Of a DNA stretch of 40,607 nucleotides, positions 17,188-25,095 are shown piece by piece; the stretch's first letter is position 1; each line of letters begins with the position of its first letter. The position numbers and the translations under genes were made by a program. The notes beneath the pieces were generated by a model. The model ran no database searches, had not been told where the DNA came from, and saw only the letters and a program-made list of their open reading frames with translations. The stretch comes from Lachnospiraceae bacterium. Lineage in GTDB: Bacteria; Bacillota; Clostridia; Lachnospirales; Lachnospiraceae. The stretch is taken from positions 1-40,607 of the forward strand of contig JALESO010000078.1 of assembly GCA_022781925.1 (NCBI GenBank), in the 5' to 3' direction.

Positions 17188-20100
17188 ATGAAAGAGTTTG
17201 ATTACGCAATGGTAAAAGATCCGGAATATTTCCGTGACGGTCGTCTGGATGCACATTCTGATCATGTGTATTACGCATCTGAGGAGGAAGTCTGGGACAA
17301 AGAGACTTCTTACCGCGAGTCTCTGAACGGACTCTGGAAATTCCAGTATGCGAGAAATTATGAGAGTGCCATTCCTGGATTTGAGGCAGAAGAGTACAAC
17401 TGCAAAGACTGGGAAGACATTTATGTACCGGCACATATCCAGATGGAAGGTTATGACGCACCGCAGTATGCAAATGTGCAGTATCCGTGGGAAGGACATG
17501 AGGAGATCCATCCGGGTGAGATCCCGACACATTTTAATCCGACGGCAAGTTATGTAAAATATTTTACTGTTCCGGAGCAGATGAAAGGAAAACGTTTATT
17601 TATTTCTTTCCAGGGCGCTGAGAGCGGACTGGCTCTGTGGCTGAATGGCAAGTTTGTTGGATACAGCGAGGATTCCTTTACTCCGTCTGAATTTGAACTG
17701 ACAGAGTATGTAAAAGAGGGAGAAAACAAACTGGCTGCACAGGTGTTTAAGTGGACGGCCAGCAGCTGGTGTGAGGATCAGGATTTTTATCGTTTTTCCG
17801 GTATTTACAGAGATGTATATCTGTATACCGTTCCGGAAGTACATGTAAATGATCTCCGCATCCGTGCGATCCCGGAAGAATCACTGGCAAGCGCAGAGCT
17901 TGAACTGGTGACAAAGACATGGGGAAGCGGACAGCTGAAAATTGTTCTTTCCAAAGATGGTGAGACCGTTCTGGAAGATACAAAAGCAATCTCCGGCGAG
18001 GATACATTTTCATGGAAGGTGGATGCACCGGTACTCTGGAGTGCAGAAGATCCACAGTTATATGATCTGGAACTGGCAGTATCTGATGCAGATGGAAACG
18101 TACAGGAGATCATTCCGCAGAAAGTCGGATTCCGCCGCTTTGAGATGAAAGACGGCATCATGACATTGAATGGGAAACGTATTGTATTCAAAGGTGTAAA
18201 TCGCCATGAGTTCAGTTCTGTCAGTGGTCGTCATGTATCCGAGGAGGAACTGCGCAAGGATCTGATTACCATGAAATTGAACAATATCAATGCCATCCGT
18301 ACCTGCCATTATCCGGATATGTCCAAAATCTATGAACTGTGTGATGAGTTCGGTCTGTACATGATCGATGAGACCAACCTGGAGTCTCATGGTTCCTGGG
18401 ATGTGGCTGAGATGACCAAAGACTTTACATATACTGTTCCACACAATAAACCAGAGTGGCTGGAAATGATGCTGGATCGTGCAAATTCTATGTATCAGCG
18501 AGATAAAAACCATCCGGCGATTCTGATCTGGTCCTGTGGAAATGAGTCCTTCGGTGGAAAAGATATTTTTGAAATGTCACAGTTATTCCGAAGAGAGGAT
18601 CCGACCCGTCTGGTTCATTATGAAGGTCTGTTCCATGACCGCAGCTACAACGATACCAGTGATATGGAAAGCCAGATGTATCCGTCTGTGGAGTCCATCA
18701 AGGAATTCCTTGCAAAAGATGACAGCAAACCGTTTATCTGTTGTGAGTATACCCATGCGATGGGAAATTCCTGCGGTGCAATGCACAAATATACAGATCT
18801 GACTGATACAGAGCCGAAATATCAGGGTGGATTTATCTGGGATTACATTGATCAGTCCATTTATAAAAAAGACCGTTATGGCAAAGAGTTCCAGGCATAC
18901 GGCGGAGATTTTGGTGAGCGTCCGACCGATTATAACTTCAGTGGCAATGGTATCGCATATGGTGGAGACCGTGAGGCTTCTCCTAAGATGCAGGAAGTAA
19001 AATTTAACTATCAGAATATCACAGCAAAAGTAAGTGAAGATAAAGTAACAGTAATCAATAAGAATCTGTTCGTAAATACAGATATTTATACTGCAAAAGT
19101 GACTCTGGCAAAAGATGGAAAAGTTATCTGCACAAAACCGCTGGCAACTGCAGTTGCACCGCTGAGTGAGGAGACATATGATCTTCCGATTGCAAAACAG
19201 GAGCGTCCGGGCGAGTATACGGTAACGGTATCTTTCCATCTGAAAGAGGATACCGTATGGGCAAAAGCAGGACATGAAGTAGCTTTCGGACAGTATGTAT
19301 ATCAGGTGGAAAAAGAGCCGGTTGTATGCACTGATGAGATTGAGATCATCCGCAGCACACACAATATCGGTATCCGCGGTGCGCATTTCGAAGTGATGTT
19401 CTCTGCATTAAACGGTGGTCTGGTATCTTATAAATATGCAGGCCGTGAGATGATCGAATCCATTCCGAAGCCAAACTTCTGGCGTGCGCCGGTTGACAAC
19501 GACTGCGGAAACCTGATGCAGATGCGTTACGCACAGTGGAAGATCGCAAGTATGTATCTGAACCACAAAGATTACCGTGATGGTATTTATGTGGGTGGAA
19601 ATCAGCCACAGCTGGAAGTAAAAGAACACTCCGCAGAGGTATCCTATACTTATGTAATGCCGACTACACCGATGGCAGAATGCCACATTTCCTATGAAGT
19701 ATTCGGAGATGGACGTGTAAAAACAACCCTTACTTATGATCCGGTCAAAGAACTGGGCGATATGCCGGAATTTGGTGTAATGTTCAAGTTCAATGCGGAC
19801 TATGATCATGTGGAATGGTACGGACTGGGCGAAGCTGAGACTTACGCAGACCGTAAACATGGTGCAAAACTCGGCATCTACAAAAACATGGTGGCTGATA
19901 ATATGGCTCATTACATGGTTCCGCAGGAATGTGGTGCAAAAGAAGAAGTTCGCTGGGCGAAAGTAACAGACCGCAAAGGCCGTGGAATGTTGTTCGAGAT
20001 GGATCCGGCAAACGGACCGATGATGTTCTCCGCACTGCCTTATACACCGCATGAGATCGAAAATGCAATGCATCCGTATGAACTTCCGGAAGTACATTAC

Positions 20101-20232
20101 ACGGTAGTACGTGCTGCAAAAGGTCAGATGGGTATTGCAGGTGATGACAGCTGGGGTGCACGGATCCATGAGGAATATCTGCTGAAAGCCGATGAGAAGA
20201 TGACATTCAGCTTCGTATTCAAAGGTCTGTAA
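17188..20232 (+). CDS. lacZ: Beta-galactosidase, glycoside hydrolase family 2 (LacZ type)
   Basis: This cytoplasmic enzyme hydrolyses terminal beta-galactosides such as lactose. The predicted 1014 residues contain the full LacZ layout: jelly-roll sugar-binding domain, Ig-like domains, TIM barrel and C-terminal beta-gal small chain. Motifs seen are GVNRHEF, TCHYPD, the acid/base Glu453 in SCGNESFGG, the nucleophile Glu520 in CCEYTHAMGNS, and FWRAPVDND(C)G. No signal peptide is present. The frame opens 21 codons earlier, but GGAGAAGGA sits just ahead of the ATG at 17188 and none ahead of 17125. It is a single gene; a divergent AraC regulator is upstream and no transporter is adjacent. The preferred substrate could also be a plant or host galactoside. 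Confidence 0.96.
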   Translation: MKEFDYAMVKDPEYFRDGRLDAHSDHVYYASEEEVWDKETSYRESLNGLWKFQYARNYESAIPGFEAEEYNCKDWEDIYVPAHIQMEGYDAPQYANVQYPWEGHEEIHPGEIPTHFNPTASYVKYFTVPEQMKGKRLFISFQGAESGLALWLNGKFVGYSEDSFTPSEFELTEYVKEGENKLAAQVFKWTASSWCEDQDFYRFSGIYRDVYLYTVPEVHVNDLRIRAIPEESLASAELELVTKTWGSGQLKIVLSKDGETVLEDTKAISGEDTFSWKVDAPVLWSAEDPQLYDLELAVSDADGNVQEIIPQKVGFRRFEMKDGIMTLNGKRIVFKGVNRHEFSSVSGRHVSEEELRKDLITMKLNNINAIRTCHYPDMSKIYELCDEFGLYMIDETNLESHGSWDVAEMTKDFTYTVPHNKPEWLEMMLDRANSMYQRDKNHPAILIWSCGNESFGGKDIFEMSQLFRREDPTRLVHYEGLFHDRSYNDTSDMESQMYPSVESIKEFLAKDDSKPFICCEYTHAMGNSCGAMHKYTDLTDTEPKYQGGFIWDYIDQSIYKKDRYGKEFQAYGGDFGERPTDYNFSGNGIAYGGDREASPKMQEVKFNYQNITAKVSEDKVTVINKNLFVNTDIYTAKVTLAKDGKVICTKPLATAVAPLSEETYDLPIAKQERPGEYTVTVSFHLKEDTVWAKAGHEVAFGQYVYQVEKEPVVCTDEIEIIRSTHNIGIRGAHFEVMFSALNGGLVSYKYAGREMIESIPKPNFWRAPVDNDCGNLMQMRYAQWKIASMYLNHKDYRDGIYVGGNQPQLEVKEHSAEVSYTYVMPTTPMAECHISYEVFGDGRVKTTLTYDPVKELGDMPEFGVMFKFNADYDHVEWYGLGEAETYADRKHGAKLGIYKNMVADNMAHYMVPQECGAKEEVRWAKVTDRKGRGMLFEMDPANGPMMFSALPYTPHEIENAMHPYELPEVHYTVVRAAKGQMGIAGDDSWGARIHEEYLLKADEKMTFSFVFKGL

Positions 20233-20287
20233 TTTGAACGCAAGTAACAAAAGCGGATTGCGAATGTCTGCTTTACGCTCCGATAAG

Positions 20288-20378
20288 GTGACTCAACGAT
20301 AGAGTTTGAAAAGTTCTACGGTAAAGTGACTCAACGATAGAGTTTGAAAAGTTCTACGGTAAAGTGAATAAACGGTAG
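20288..20378. repeat. 38-bp tandem repeat, two full copies and a partial third
   Basis: Copies at 20288-20325 and 20326-20363 begin GTGACTCAACGATAGAG and are identical apart from end effects; a third partial copy starts GTGAATAAACGG at 20364. A small hairpin AAAGCGGATT...GCTTT precedes (about 20250-20274). No spacers separate the copies, so this is not a CRISPR. Function unknown. Confidence 0.8.
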
Positions 20379-20386
20379 GTTGCGAA

Positions 20387-20455
20387 AAAGGTCTCCGTCA
20401 ATTTTGTCTTCGCGGCTAGCAATCGCTCGCTAAGAAAAAATTGTTGGAGACCTTT
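20387..20455 (+). repeat. Conserved-loop palindrome, copy 1
   Basis: Outer arms AAAGGTCTCC / GGAGACCTTT plus CAATTTT / AAAATTG enclose a loop containing GCTAGCAATCGC (20415-20426). The same loop motif (consensus GCTAACAATCGC) with unrelated stems occurs at 23231-23301, 34006-34069 and 34192-34253. Located downstream of lacZ, it is followed by TTCTTCT and may serve as its terminator. Confidence 0.7.
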
Positions 20456-20542
20456 CTTCTACGTTGCAGTGCTGTCCGATCGTTGATTGTTATTTTTGAT
20501 AAATGCTGCCAGGAATGTTTTTATACAAATAATAAAAAATAT

Positions 20543-20571
20543 TGTAACGATTTTGCTTCCATGGGGTCTAA
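20543..20571 (+). promoter_or_regulatory. Candidate ECF-type promoter
   Basis: TGTAAC (20543-20548) and GGTCTAA (20565-20571) are 16 bases apart. An AAC-type -35 with a GTC-type -10 is the usual form of an extracytoplasmic-function sigma promoter. It lies about 50 bases before the sigma gene, suggesting autoregulation. Confidence 0.5.
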
Positions 20572-20618
20572 TTTATAGAAAACAAAATCATGATGAAGTT
20601 TTTTGGGGGTGAATACAG

Positions 20619-21125
20619 ATGAGTGAACATGAAATCAGTCAGGATATCCTGATCGCAGAGTATGAAGCGGTATATTATTATGTGTTATCACTTTGTCATA
20701 ATTCATCCGAAGCAGAAGATATTACACAGGAAACTTTTTGCCGGGCGCTGTATAAAAAGACGGAGTTTAAAGGGAATTCCAGTATTTATACCTGGTTGTG
20801 TGCTATTGCCAGAAATATTTGGTTGAAGAGATTGAAAAAAGAGAAACGCAACGTATCGGATGAGGTTCTTTACAAAGAACTGGAGTGGAATGGCGAGAAC
20901 GTTGAATCAATGATCATAAATCAGGAAACGTTGAAAGTCATTCATAGAATTCTTCATACAATGGACGAACCGTACAAAGAGGTGTTTTCCCTGCGGACGT
21001 TTGGAGAACTTCCATTTCGGGATATTGCGGATTTATTTGGAAAGTCAGAGAGCTGGGCGAGGGTTGTGTATTATCGGGCAAAGCAAAAAATATTAGACAA
21101 ATGGAAGAAAGAAGGTGGCTTTTAG
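20619..21125 (+). CDS. ECF-type RNA polymerase sigma factor
   Basis: This 168-residue protein has a sigma-70 region 2 (YVLSLCHNSSEAEDITQETFCRALYKK, then WLCAIARNIWLKRLKK) and a region 4 helix-turn-helix (FRDIADLFGKSESWARVVYYRAKQKIL). It lacks regions 1 and 3, as ECF factors do. GGGGGTG lies ahead of the ATG. The gene is directly followed, with one base shared between its stop and the next start, by a zinc-finger membrane protein of the anti-sigma type. It probably directs its own promoter at 20543-20571. The stress signal is not predictable. Confidence 0.93.
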   Translation: MSEHEISQDILIAEYEAVYYYVLSLCHNSSEAEDITQETFCRALYKKTEFKGNSSIYTWLCAIARNIWLKRLKKEKRNVSDEVLYKELEWNGENVESMIINQETLKVIHRILHTMDEPYKEVFSLRTFGELPFRDIADLFGKSESWARVVYYRAKQKILDKWKKEGGF

Positions 21126-21814
21126 TGTCTGAAAAAAATAAAATCAATCAGATTTCCTGTGATATGGTTCAGGATTTGCTGCCATTATATCAGGATGGAC
21201 TTCTTCGGGATACCACAAAAGATGTAGTGCGTCAGCATTTAGAGCAGTGTTCGACGTGTAGATGTATATACGAACAGTTAAGAGTGCCTGTTGTTTTTGA
21301 AAAAAGTGAGACCAAGAAAAGAGCTGACCGATTTCAGGCTATGGTGAAAAAGAACCGGAAAGCTGTGGAAAGTAAAATAGCTGTCGGCTGTGTGATTTCT
21401 GCAGTAGCTACACTTGTTTTCTTTTTTGTAGTATTTTGTGTACCTGTGATTCCAACAAACGAGAGCAATATGCGAGTGAAAGATGTATACTGTGTGAAAG
21501 AGAACGGCATTCAAAAAGTATATGTATATTGTCAGTGGCCAGATAGCAGGAGAAGCGCAATTTACAGACCATCATTTGTATTGAATGAAGATGGTTCTGC
21601 AACGATGAAAACTGCAAAAGAGTATAAGCTGACCATCGCAGATAAAGTGAGTGGCCGTGCGGAAACCTACAATAATGAATTTTATGGAAGTGCATATGCG
21701 GAGTTGGATACTTCATGCAAAAGCATTATTTATGATGAAAAACAGATATGGTCGGAAGATGATTATACCAGAGAAACACCAGAATATGTGCAGGATTGGA
21801 TTGAAAATGAATAA
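21125..21814 (+). CDS. Anti-sigma factor with zinc-binding ZAS/zf-HC2 domain
   Basis: The cytoplasmic N terminus carries SCDMVQDLLPLYQDGLLRDTT and the Zn motif His38-x3-Cys42-x2-Cys45, typical of ZAS anti-sigma factors. One transmembrane helix follows (about 85-108) and an extracytoplasmic domain of about 120 residues of no recognised family. The open frame runs back to 21101, but GTG at 21125 follows AAGGTGG at seven bases and shares one base with the sigma stop codon, indicating tight coupling. It likely holds the preceding sigma factor inactive until an envelope signal acts on the outer domain. Confidence 0.87.
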   Translation: MSEKNKINQISCDMVQDLLPLYQDGLLRDTTKDVVRQHLEQCSTCRCIYEQLRVPVVFEKSETKKRADRFQAMVKKNRKAVESKIAVGCVISAVATLVFFFVVFCVPVIPTNESNMRVKDVYCVKENGIQKVYVYCQWPDSRRSAIYRPSFVLNEDGSATMKTAKEYKLTIADKVSGRAETYNNEFYGSAYAELDTSCKSIIYDEKQIWSEDDYTRETPEYVQDWIENE

Positions 21815-21872
21815 CCGGCAGGTTATAATAATGGCATAGTGTACGTGGGATTTTAAGAAGAGGTGGCTGGTT

Positions 21873-22193
21873 ATGATTGGATTTAGTATTACGACATGGT
21901 GCATTGCTGTTATTATGATAGGTTTGGGAATTTCTTTGCTGAAAGGAAATGATACATTCGTCCATGGAAACGTATTTGATAGAACCAAGGATAAGGCAGG
22001 ATACGCAAAACAACTTGGAAAACCAGTTTTGTTACTTGCATCAGGAATCGCCATTTCCGGAGTAATTGCAGTTGTATTTCCACAGAAATATGCTATGTCG
22101 ATTGTGATAATCTTTCTGCTATTTGTGGTGGCAGTAACGATTGGTCTGTTTTACAGAGTGGATAAATATTTTCGCAATTCCTTGTCTGAATAA
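21873..22193 (+). CDS. Small membrane protein (DUF3784-like)
   Basis: This 106-residue protein has three hydrophobic helices and a middle loop DRTKDKAGYAKQLGKP that resembles the loop of DUF3784-type proteins. Family recognition is tentative. It follows the anti-sigma gene by 58 bases with AAGAGGTGG near the start, so it is probably the third gene of the ECF operon. A terminator at 22243-22296 closes the unit. Its role is unknown; possibly an accessory to the envelope-stress response. Confidence 0.65.
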   Translation: MIGFSITTWCIAVIMIGLGISLLKGNDTFVHGNVFDRTKDKAGYAKQLGKPVLLLASGIAISGVIAVVFPQKYAMSIVIIFLLFVVAVTIGLFYRVDKYFRNSLSE

Positions 22194-22242
22194 AAAATTA
22201 AATATATTACGGCTCTTTCCTGCCACCGGGTAGGGAAGGTAA

Positions 22243-22296
22243 GCGTCAGAATTTCTATCGTTAGGTCTGAGAAGATAGGAATCCTGGCGTTTTTTT
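22243..22296 (+). terminator. Intrinsic terminator of the ECF operon
   Basis: An imperfect stem pairs GCGTCAGAATTTCTATC (from 22243) with GATAGGAATCCTGGCG and is followed by a run of seven T. It lies 50 bases after the small membrane protein gene. Confidence 0.75.
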
Positions 22297-22297
22297 G

Positions 22298-22465
22298 TTT
22301 GATAGGAAATTCATCATAATTTCCTATCAAATAAAAGCACTTCATGCAAGCGATGCGCACTCGCACGAGAAGAAGTTATTGCTTCGCAAGCGTGCTCGGC
22401 GCGGCCAAGAAAGATGTGCTATTGATAATTGCAAGCACGTAAGTGTACGATAGCACACTTTCTTG
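22298..22465. repeat. Hairpin cluster upstream of the PnuC-like gene
   Basis: A perfect 13-base stem TTTGATAGGAAAT (22298-22310) / its complement (22319-22331) is followed by a second long inverted repeat. Its arms are CAAGAAAGATGTGCTAT (22406-22422) and ATAGCACACTTTCTTG (22450-22465). Between them are GC-rich partial pairings (GCGCACTCGCACGAG, GTGCTCGGCGC). No gene or recognisable riboswitch was seen here. A small CCTTAC/GTAAGG hairpin (about 22483-22499) precedes the next gene. Confidence 0.55.
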
Positions 22466-22543
22466 TTGTGAGATGGATGAGTCCTTACTGGCTGTAAGGA
22501 AGATTAACGATAAATATATTGTAGTAGGAGATGAGAAACGGTT

Positions 22544-23221
22544 ATGAGTAATCCGATTACAAGTTTAACAAAAAAAGAATGGGCCGTTTGGCTGGGGGCA
22601 CTGCTGATCATCGTGGTATCAAATATTTTTTCGGCGAATTTTAATGTGCTGACGTTAGTGGCTTCGTGCGTAGGTGTGACATCCCTGATCATTGCGGCGA
22701 AAGGAAACGTGTGGTCACAGATTCTGATGATCTTATTTAGTGTTCTTTATGGAATCATTTCCTGGCAGTTTCACTATTGGGGAGAGATGATGACGTATCT
22801 TGGAATGACGATGCCGATGGCAATCTGGTCAACGATCACATGGATCCGGAATCCGTCCGAGAGTGGAAAAGAAGTTGAGATTCAGCAACTGACGAAAAAA
22901 CATATATTTCTGTTGGTTACCAGCGGTACCGCTATCACCATAATATTTTTCAAAATTTTGGCTGCATTGGAAACACCGAATATCATATTCAGCACAATTT
23001 CTATTACGACAAGTTTTTTAGCAGCGTCACTGACAATGCTGCGCTCCTCTTATTATGCAGTCGGATATGCCGCAAATGATATTGTACTGATCGTACTCTG
23101 GATTATGGCAACCATGAAGGATCCGTCCTACTTTTCAGTGACGATTATTTTTACAATATTTTTCTTCTTTGATGTATATGGTTTCATTAGCTGGAGAAAA
23201 AGAGAGATGACAAGGTCGTAA
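22544..23221 (+). CDS. pnuC: PnuC-family nicotinamide-type vitamin transporter
   Basis: This 225-residue integral membrane protein has about seven predicted helices. It shows PnuC-like stretches: AAKGNVWSQILMILFSVLYGIISWQ, GEMMTYLGMTMPMAIWSTITWIRNP, and a C-terminal FFDVYGFISWRKRE. PnuC proteins carry nicotinamide riboside or related vitamins by facilitated diffusion. The substrate may be another B-vitamin precursor (PnuT/PnuX subtypes), which the sequence alone does not settle. It is a single gene with a palindromic region before it and a conserved-loop terminator-like element after it. The start is ATG with a weak GGAG-like site (TAGGAG) upstream. Confidence 0.82.
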   Translation: MSNPITSLTKKEWAVWLGALLIIVVSNIFSANFNVLTLVASCVGVTSLIIAAKGNVWSQILMILFSVLYGIISWQFHYWGEMMTYLGMTMPMAIWSTITWIRNPSESGKEVEIQQLTKKHIFLLVTSGTAITIIFFKILAALETPNIIFSTISITTSFLAASLTMLRSSYYAVGYAANDIVLIVLWIMATMKDPSYFSVTIIFTIFFFFDVYGFISWRKREMTRS

Positions 23222-23230
23222 ACGTAAATG

Positions 23231-23301
23231 AAAGAAATCCGTAAATTTTTTTCTGGCAGGCGATTGTTAGCCGCCGGAACAAAATTTACGGATTTCTTTT
23301 T
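23231..23301 (-). repeat. Conserved-loop palindrome, copy 2
   Basis: Arms AAAGAAATCCGTAAATTTT (23231-23249) and the complement (23281-23299) enclose GCGATTGTTAGC (23260-23271), the reverse complement of the family loop motif. A T-run follows on the plus strand, so it can end the PnuC-like gene. Confidence 0.75.
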
Positions 23302-23397
23302 CATAGCCTGCCGTTTAGCCATAAAAGAAATTAAAACGTTTTTAAGTTCAATTAAGGTTCTCTTTGTAAACTCTCTGTAAAAGGAGGGCAAAACCAA

Positions 23398-24192
23398 ATG
23401 GAAGCGCAGAAAATTTTTAAACGATATGAATATAAATATATGTTGACGTTAGAACAGCTTGCAGCATTAAAAGAACTGATGGAGCAGTACATGATCGCAG
23501 ATGCTTTTGGCAGAAGCACCATCTGCAATCTCTATTTTGATACACCGCAGTATCTGCTGATCCGTCGTTCCATAGAGAATCACGTTTACAAAGAAAAAAT
23601 AAGGCTTCGCACTTACGGTCAGGCGACACCGGATACAACCGCTTTTATCGAGTTAAAGAAAAAATACAAAAAGGTGGTGTACAAACGCAGGATCAGTGCC
23701 AGTTACGAAGATGCCATGCAATATCTGTGCCAGCGGGCGGATGTGATCCCCCACAGCCAGATCTGCTCGGAACTGGATTATGCACTGAGTCTGTACAAAG
23801 AAATACAACCGGCGATGTATCTGTCCTACGAGCGGGAAGCGTTTTACGGAAAAGAGGATCATGAGCTTCGTATTACCTTTGATCAGAACATCCTGTGGAG
23901 GACAGAAGATCTGAATCTGACCAGTCCGGTGTATGGACGGGCACTTTTGCAGCCGGGACAGGTGCTGACGGAGATCAAGATCGGACATGCAATGCCGCTG
24001 TGGTTAAATCACTTTTTAACGGAACATCATATTTACCGCACTTCATTTTCAAAATATGGTACTGCGTACAAAACGCTGCTGATGGAGGCAGGAACAACGA
24101 AAAGAAGATGTATCGGAGGTAAGGTAACTCCCGTTTTTATAGGCGGTGAACAACAAAATTATATCGGAGGAAAGATGCCATCATCTATCTGA
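23398..24192 (+). CDS. VTC-domain polyphosphate polymerase
   Basis: This 264-residue protein is a tunnel-fold VTC domain like the catalytic part of yeast Vtc4, which makes polyphosphate from ATP. Characteristic basic and acidic strands are seen in order: FKRYEYKYML, YFDTPQY, KEKIRLRTYG, FIELKKKYKKVVYKRR, YLSYEREAFYG, LRITFDQNILWR, and EIKIGHAMPLW followed by SFSKYGTAY. AGGAGG lies upstream of the ATG. The DUF4956 membrane protein that usually accompanies it follows 64 bases later. Whether this one makes polyphosphate has not been shown for most bacterial homologues. Confidence 0.9.
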   Translation: MEAQKIFKRYEYKYMLTLEQLAALKELMEQYMIADAFGRSTICNLYFDTPQYLLIRRSIENHVYKEKIRLRTYGQATPDTTAFIELKKKYKKVVYKRRISASYEDAMQYLCQRADVIPHSQICSELDYALSLYKEIQPAMYLSYEREAFYGKEDHELRITFDQNILWRTEDLNLTSPVYGRALLQPGQVLTEIKIGHAMPLWLNHFLTEHHIYRTSFSKYGTAYKTLLMEAGTTKRRCIGGKVTPVFIGGEQQNYIGGKMPSSI

Positions 24193-24256
24193 TAGGACCT
24201 CCGGCAGATTGTAGAGATATACAAAAGAACGAATTTGAATAGTAAAGGAGACAAAT

Positions 24257-24949
24257 ATGCTTAATACATTATTTCAGGGAATTTTTGACAGCTCAACCAC
24301 ATCGGTCATTCCGGTGGGACAGTTTTTAGTGTGCATCGCAGTATCACTGGTGCTCGGAATCATTCTGGCATGCGCATACAGCTACAAAACCAGACACAAC
24401 GGAAGTTTCGTAAGAACACTGGCGATCCTGCCGGCGGTGGTATGTGTGGTCATCATGATGGTAAACGGAAATGTCGGAGCCGGTGTGGCAGTGGCCGGAG
24501 CCTTCAGCCTGGTTCGTTTTCGAAGTGTTCCAGGAAGTGCCAAAGACATTGGAGCAATTTTTATCGCCATGGGAACCGGCCTGATCACTGGTATGGGTTA
24601 CCTCGGATATGCAGCAGTATTTACCGTAGTATTATCCCTGATCATGGTGGCTTATGTACATATGAATCTCTGGGACAGACGCCAGATCAGTGAGAAACAG
24701 CTGATCATTACGATTCCGGAAGATTTGGATTATACACAGGTGTTTGATGATCTGATGGAACAGTACACGGAGAAAAATAACCTTGTAAAAGTAAAAACAA
24801 CAAATATGGGAAGCCTGTTCAAGCTGACCTATGATGTGAAATTAAAGGATCCGGCAAAGGAAAAAGAGTTTATCGATGAACTGCGCTGTCGCAATGGTAA
24901 TCTGGAGATCATGATGACCAATCAGGAAATTGGCAGCCAGTTGTTATAG
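24257..24949 (+). CDS. DUF4956 membrane protein
   Basis: This 230-residue protein has about four transmembrane helices in the first 140 residues, with the hallmark GNVGAGVAVAGAFSLVRFRSVPGSAKDIGAIFIAMGTGLITGMGYLGYA region. A cytoplasmic C-terminal domain (about 145-230) resembles an ACT/ferredoxin-like alpha-beta fold. DUF4956 genes are regularly found beside VTC-domain genes and beside CotH-like or beta-helix surface proteins. The product may be the membrane partner of the polymerase. AAAGGAG precedes the ATG. Confidence 0.9.
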   Translation: MLNTLFQGIFDSSTTSVIPVGQFLVCIAVSLVLGIILACAYSYKTRHNGSFVRTLAILPAVVCVVIMMVNGNVGAGVAVAGAFSLVRFRSVPGSAKDIGAIFIAMGTGLITGMGYLGYAAVFTVVLSLIMVAYVHMNLWDRRQISEKQLIITIPEDLDYTQVFDDLMEQYTEKNNLVKVKTTNMGSLFKLTYDVKLKDPAKEKEFIDELRCRNGNLEIMMTNQEIGSQLL

Positions 24950-25095
24950 AAAGATTGCCTGACAAATGAATGGAATCAGGAAACAGATAATGAAAAAATA
25001 GGTAGAAAAAACAATTTTACCGGTACTTGATTCGAATTTTTGAAGGTTCAGGCGTAAGAAGAAAATAGATGTGCGCGTAAGCGCAGGAGGAAACT

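Noticed and set aside
19408-20250. 280-codon minus-strand frame opposite the 3' part of lacZ
   Set aside because: No family features; the lacZ frame is fully conserved here.
20288-20378. Short CRISPR-like repeat array
   Set aside because: The 38-base units abut directly with no spacers and are only two and a fraction.
22194-22543. Riboswitch controlling the PnuC-like gene
   Set aside because: Only hairpins and repeats were seen; no recognisable riboswitch core.
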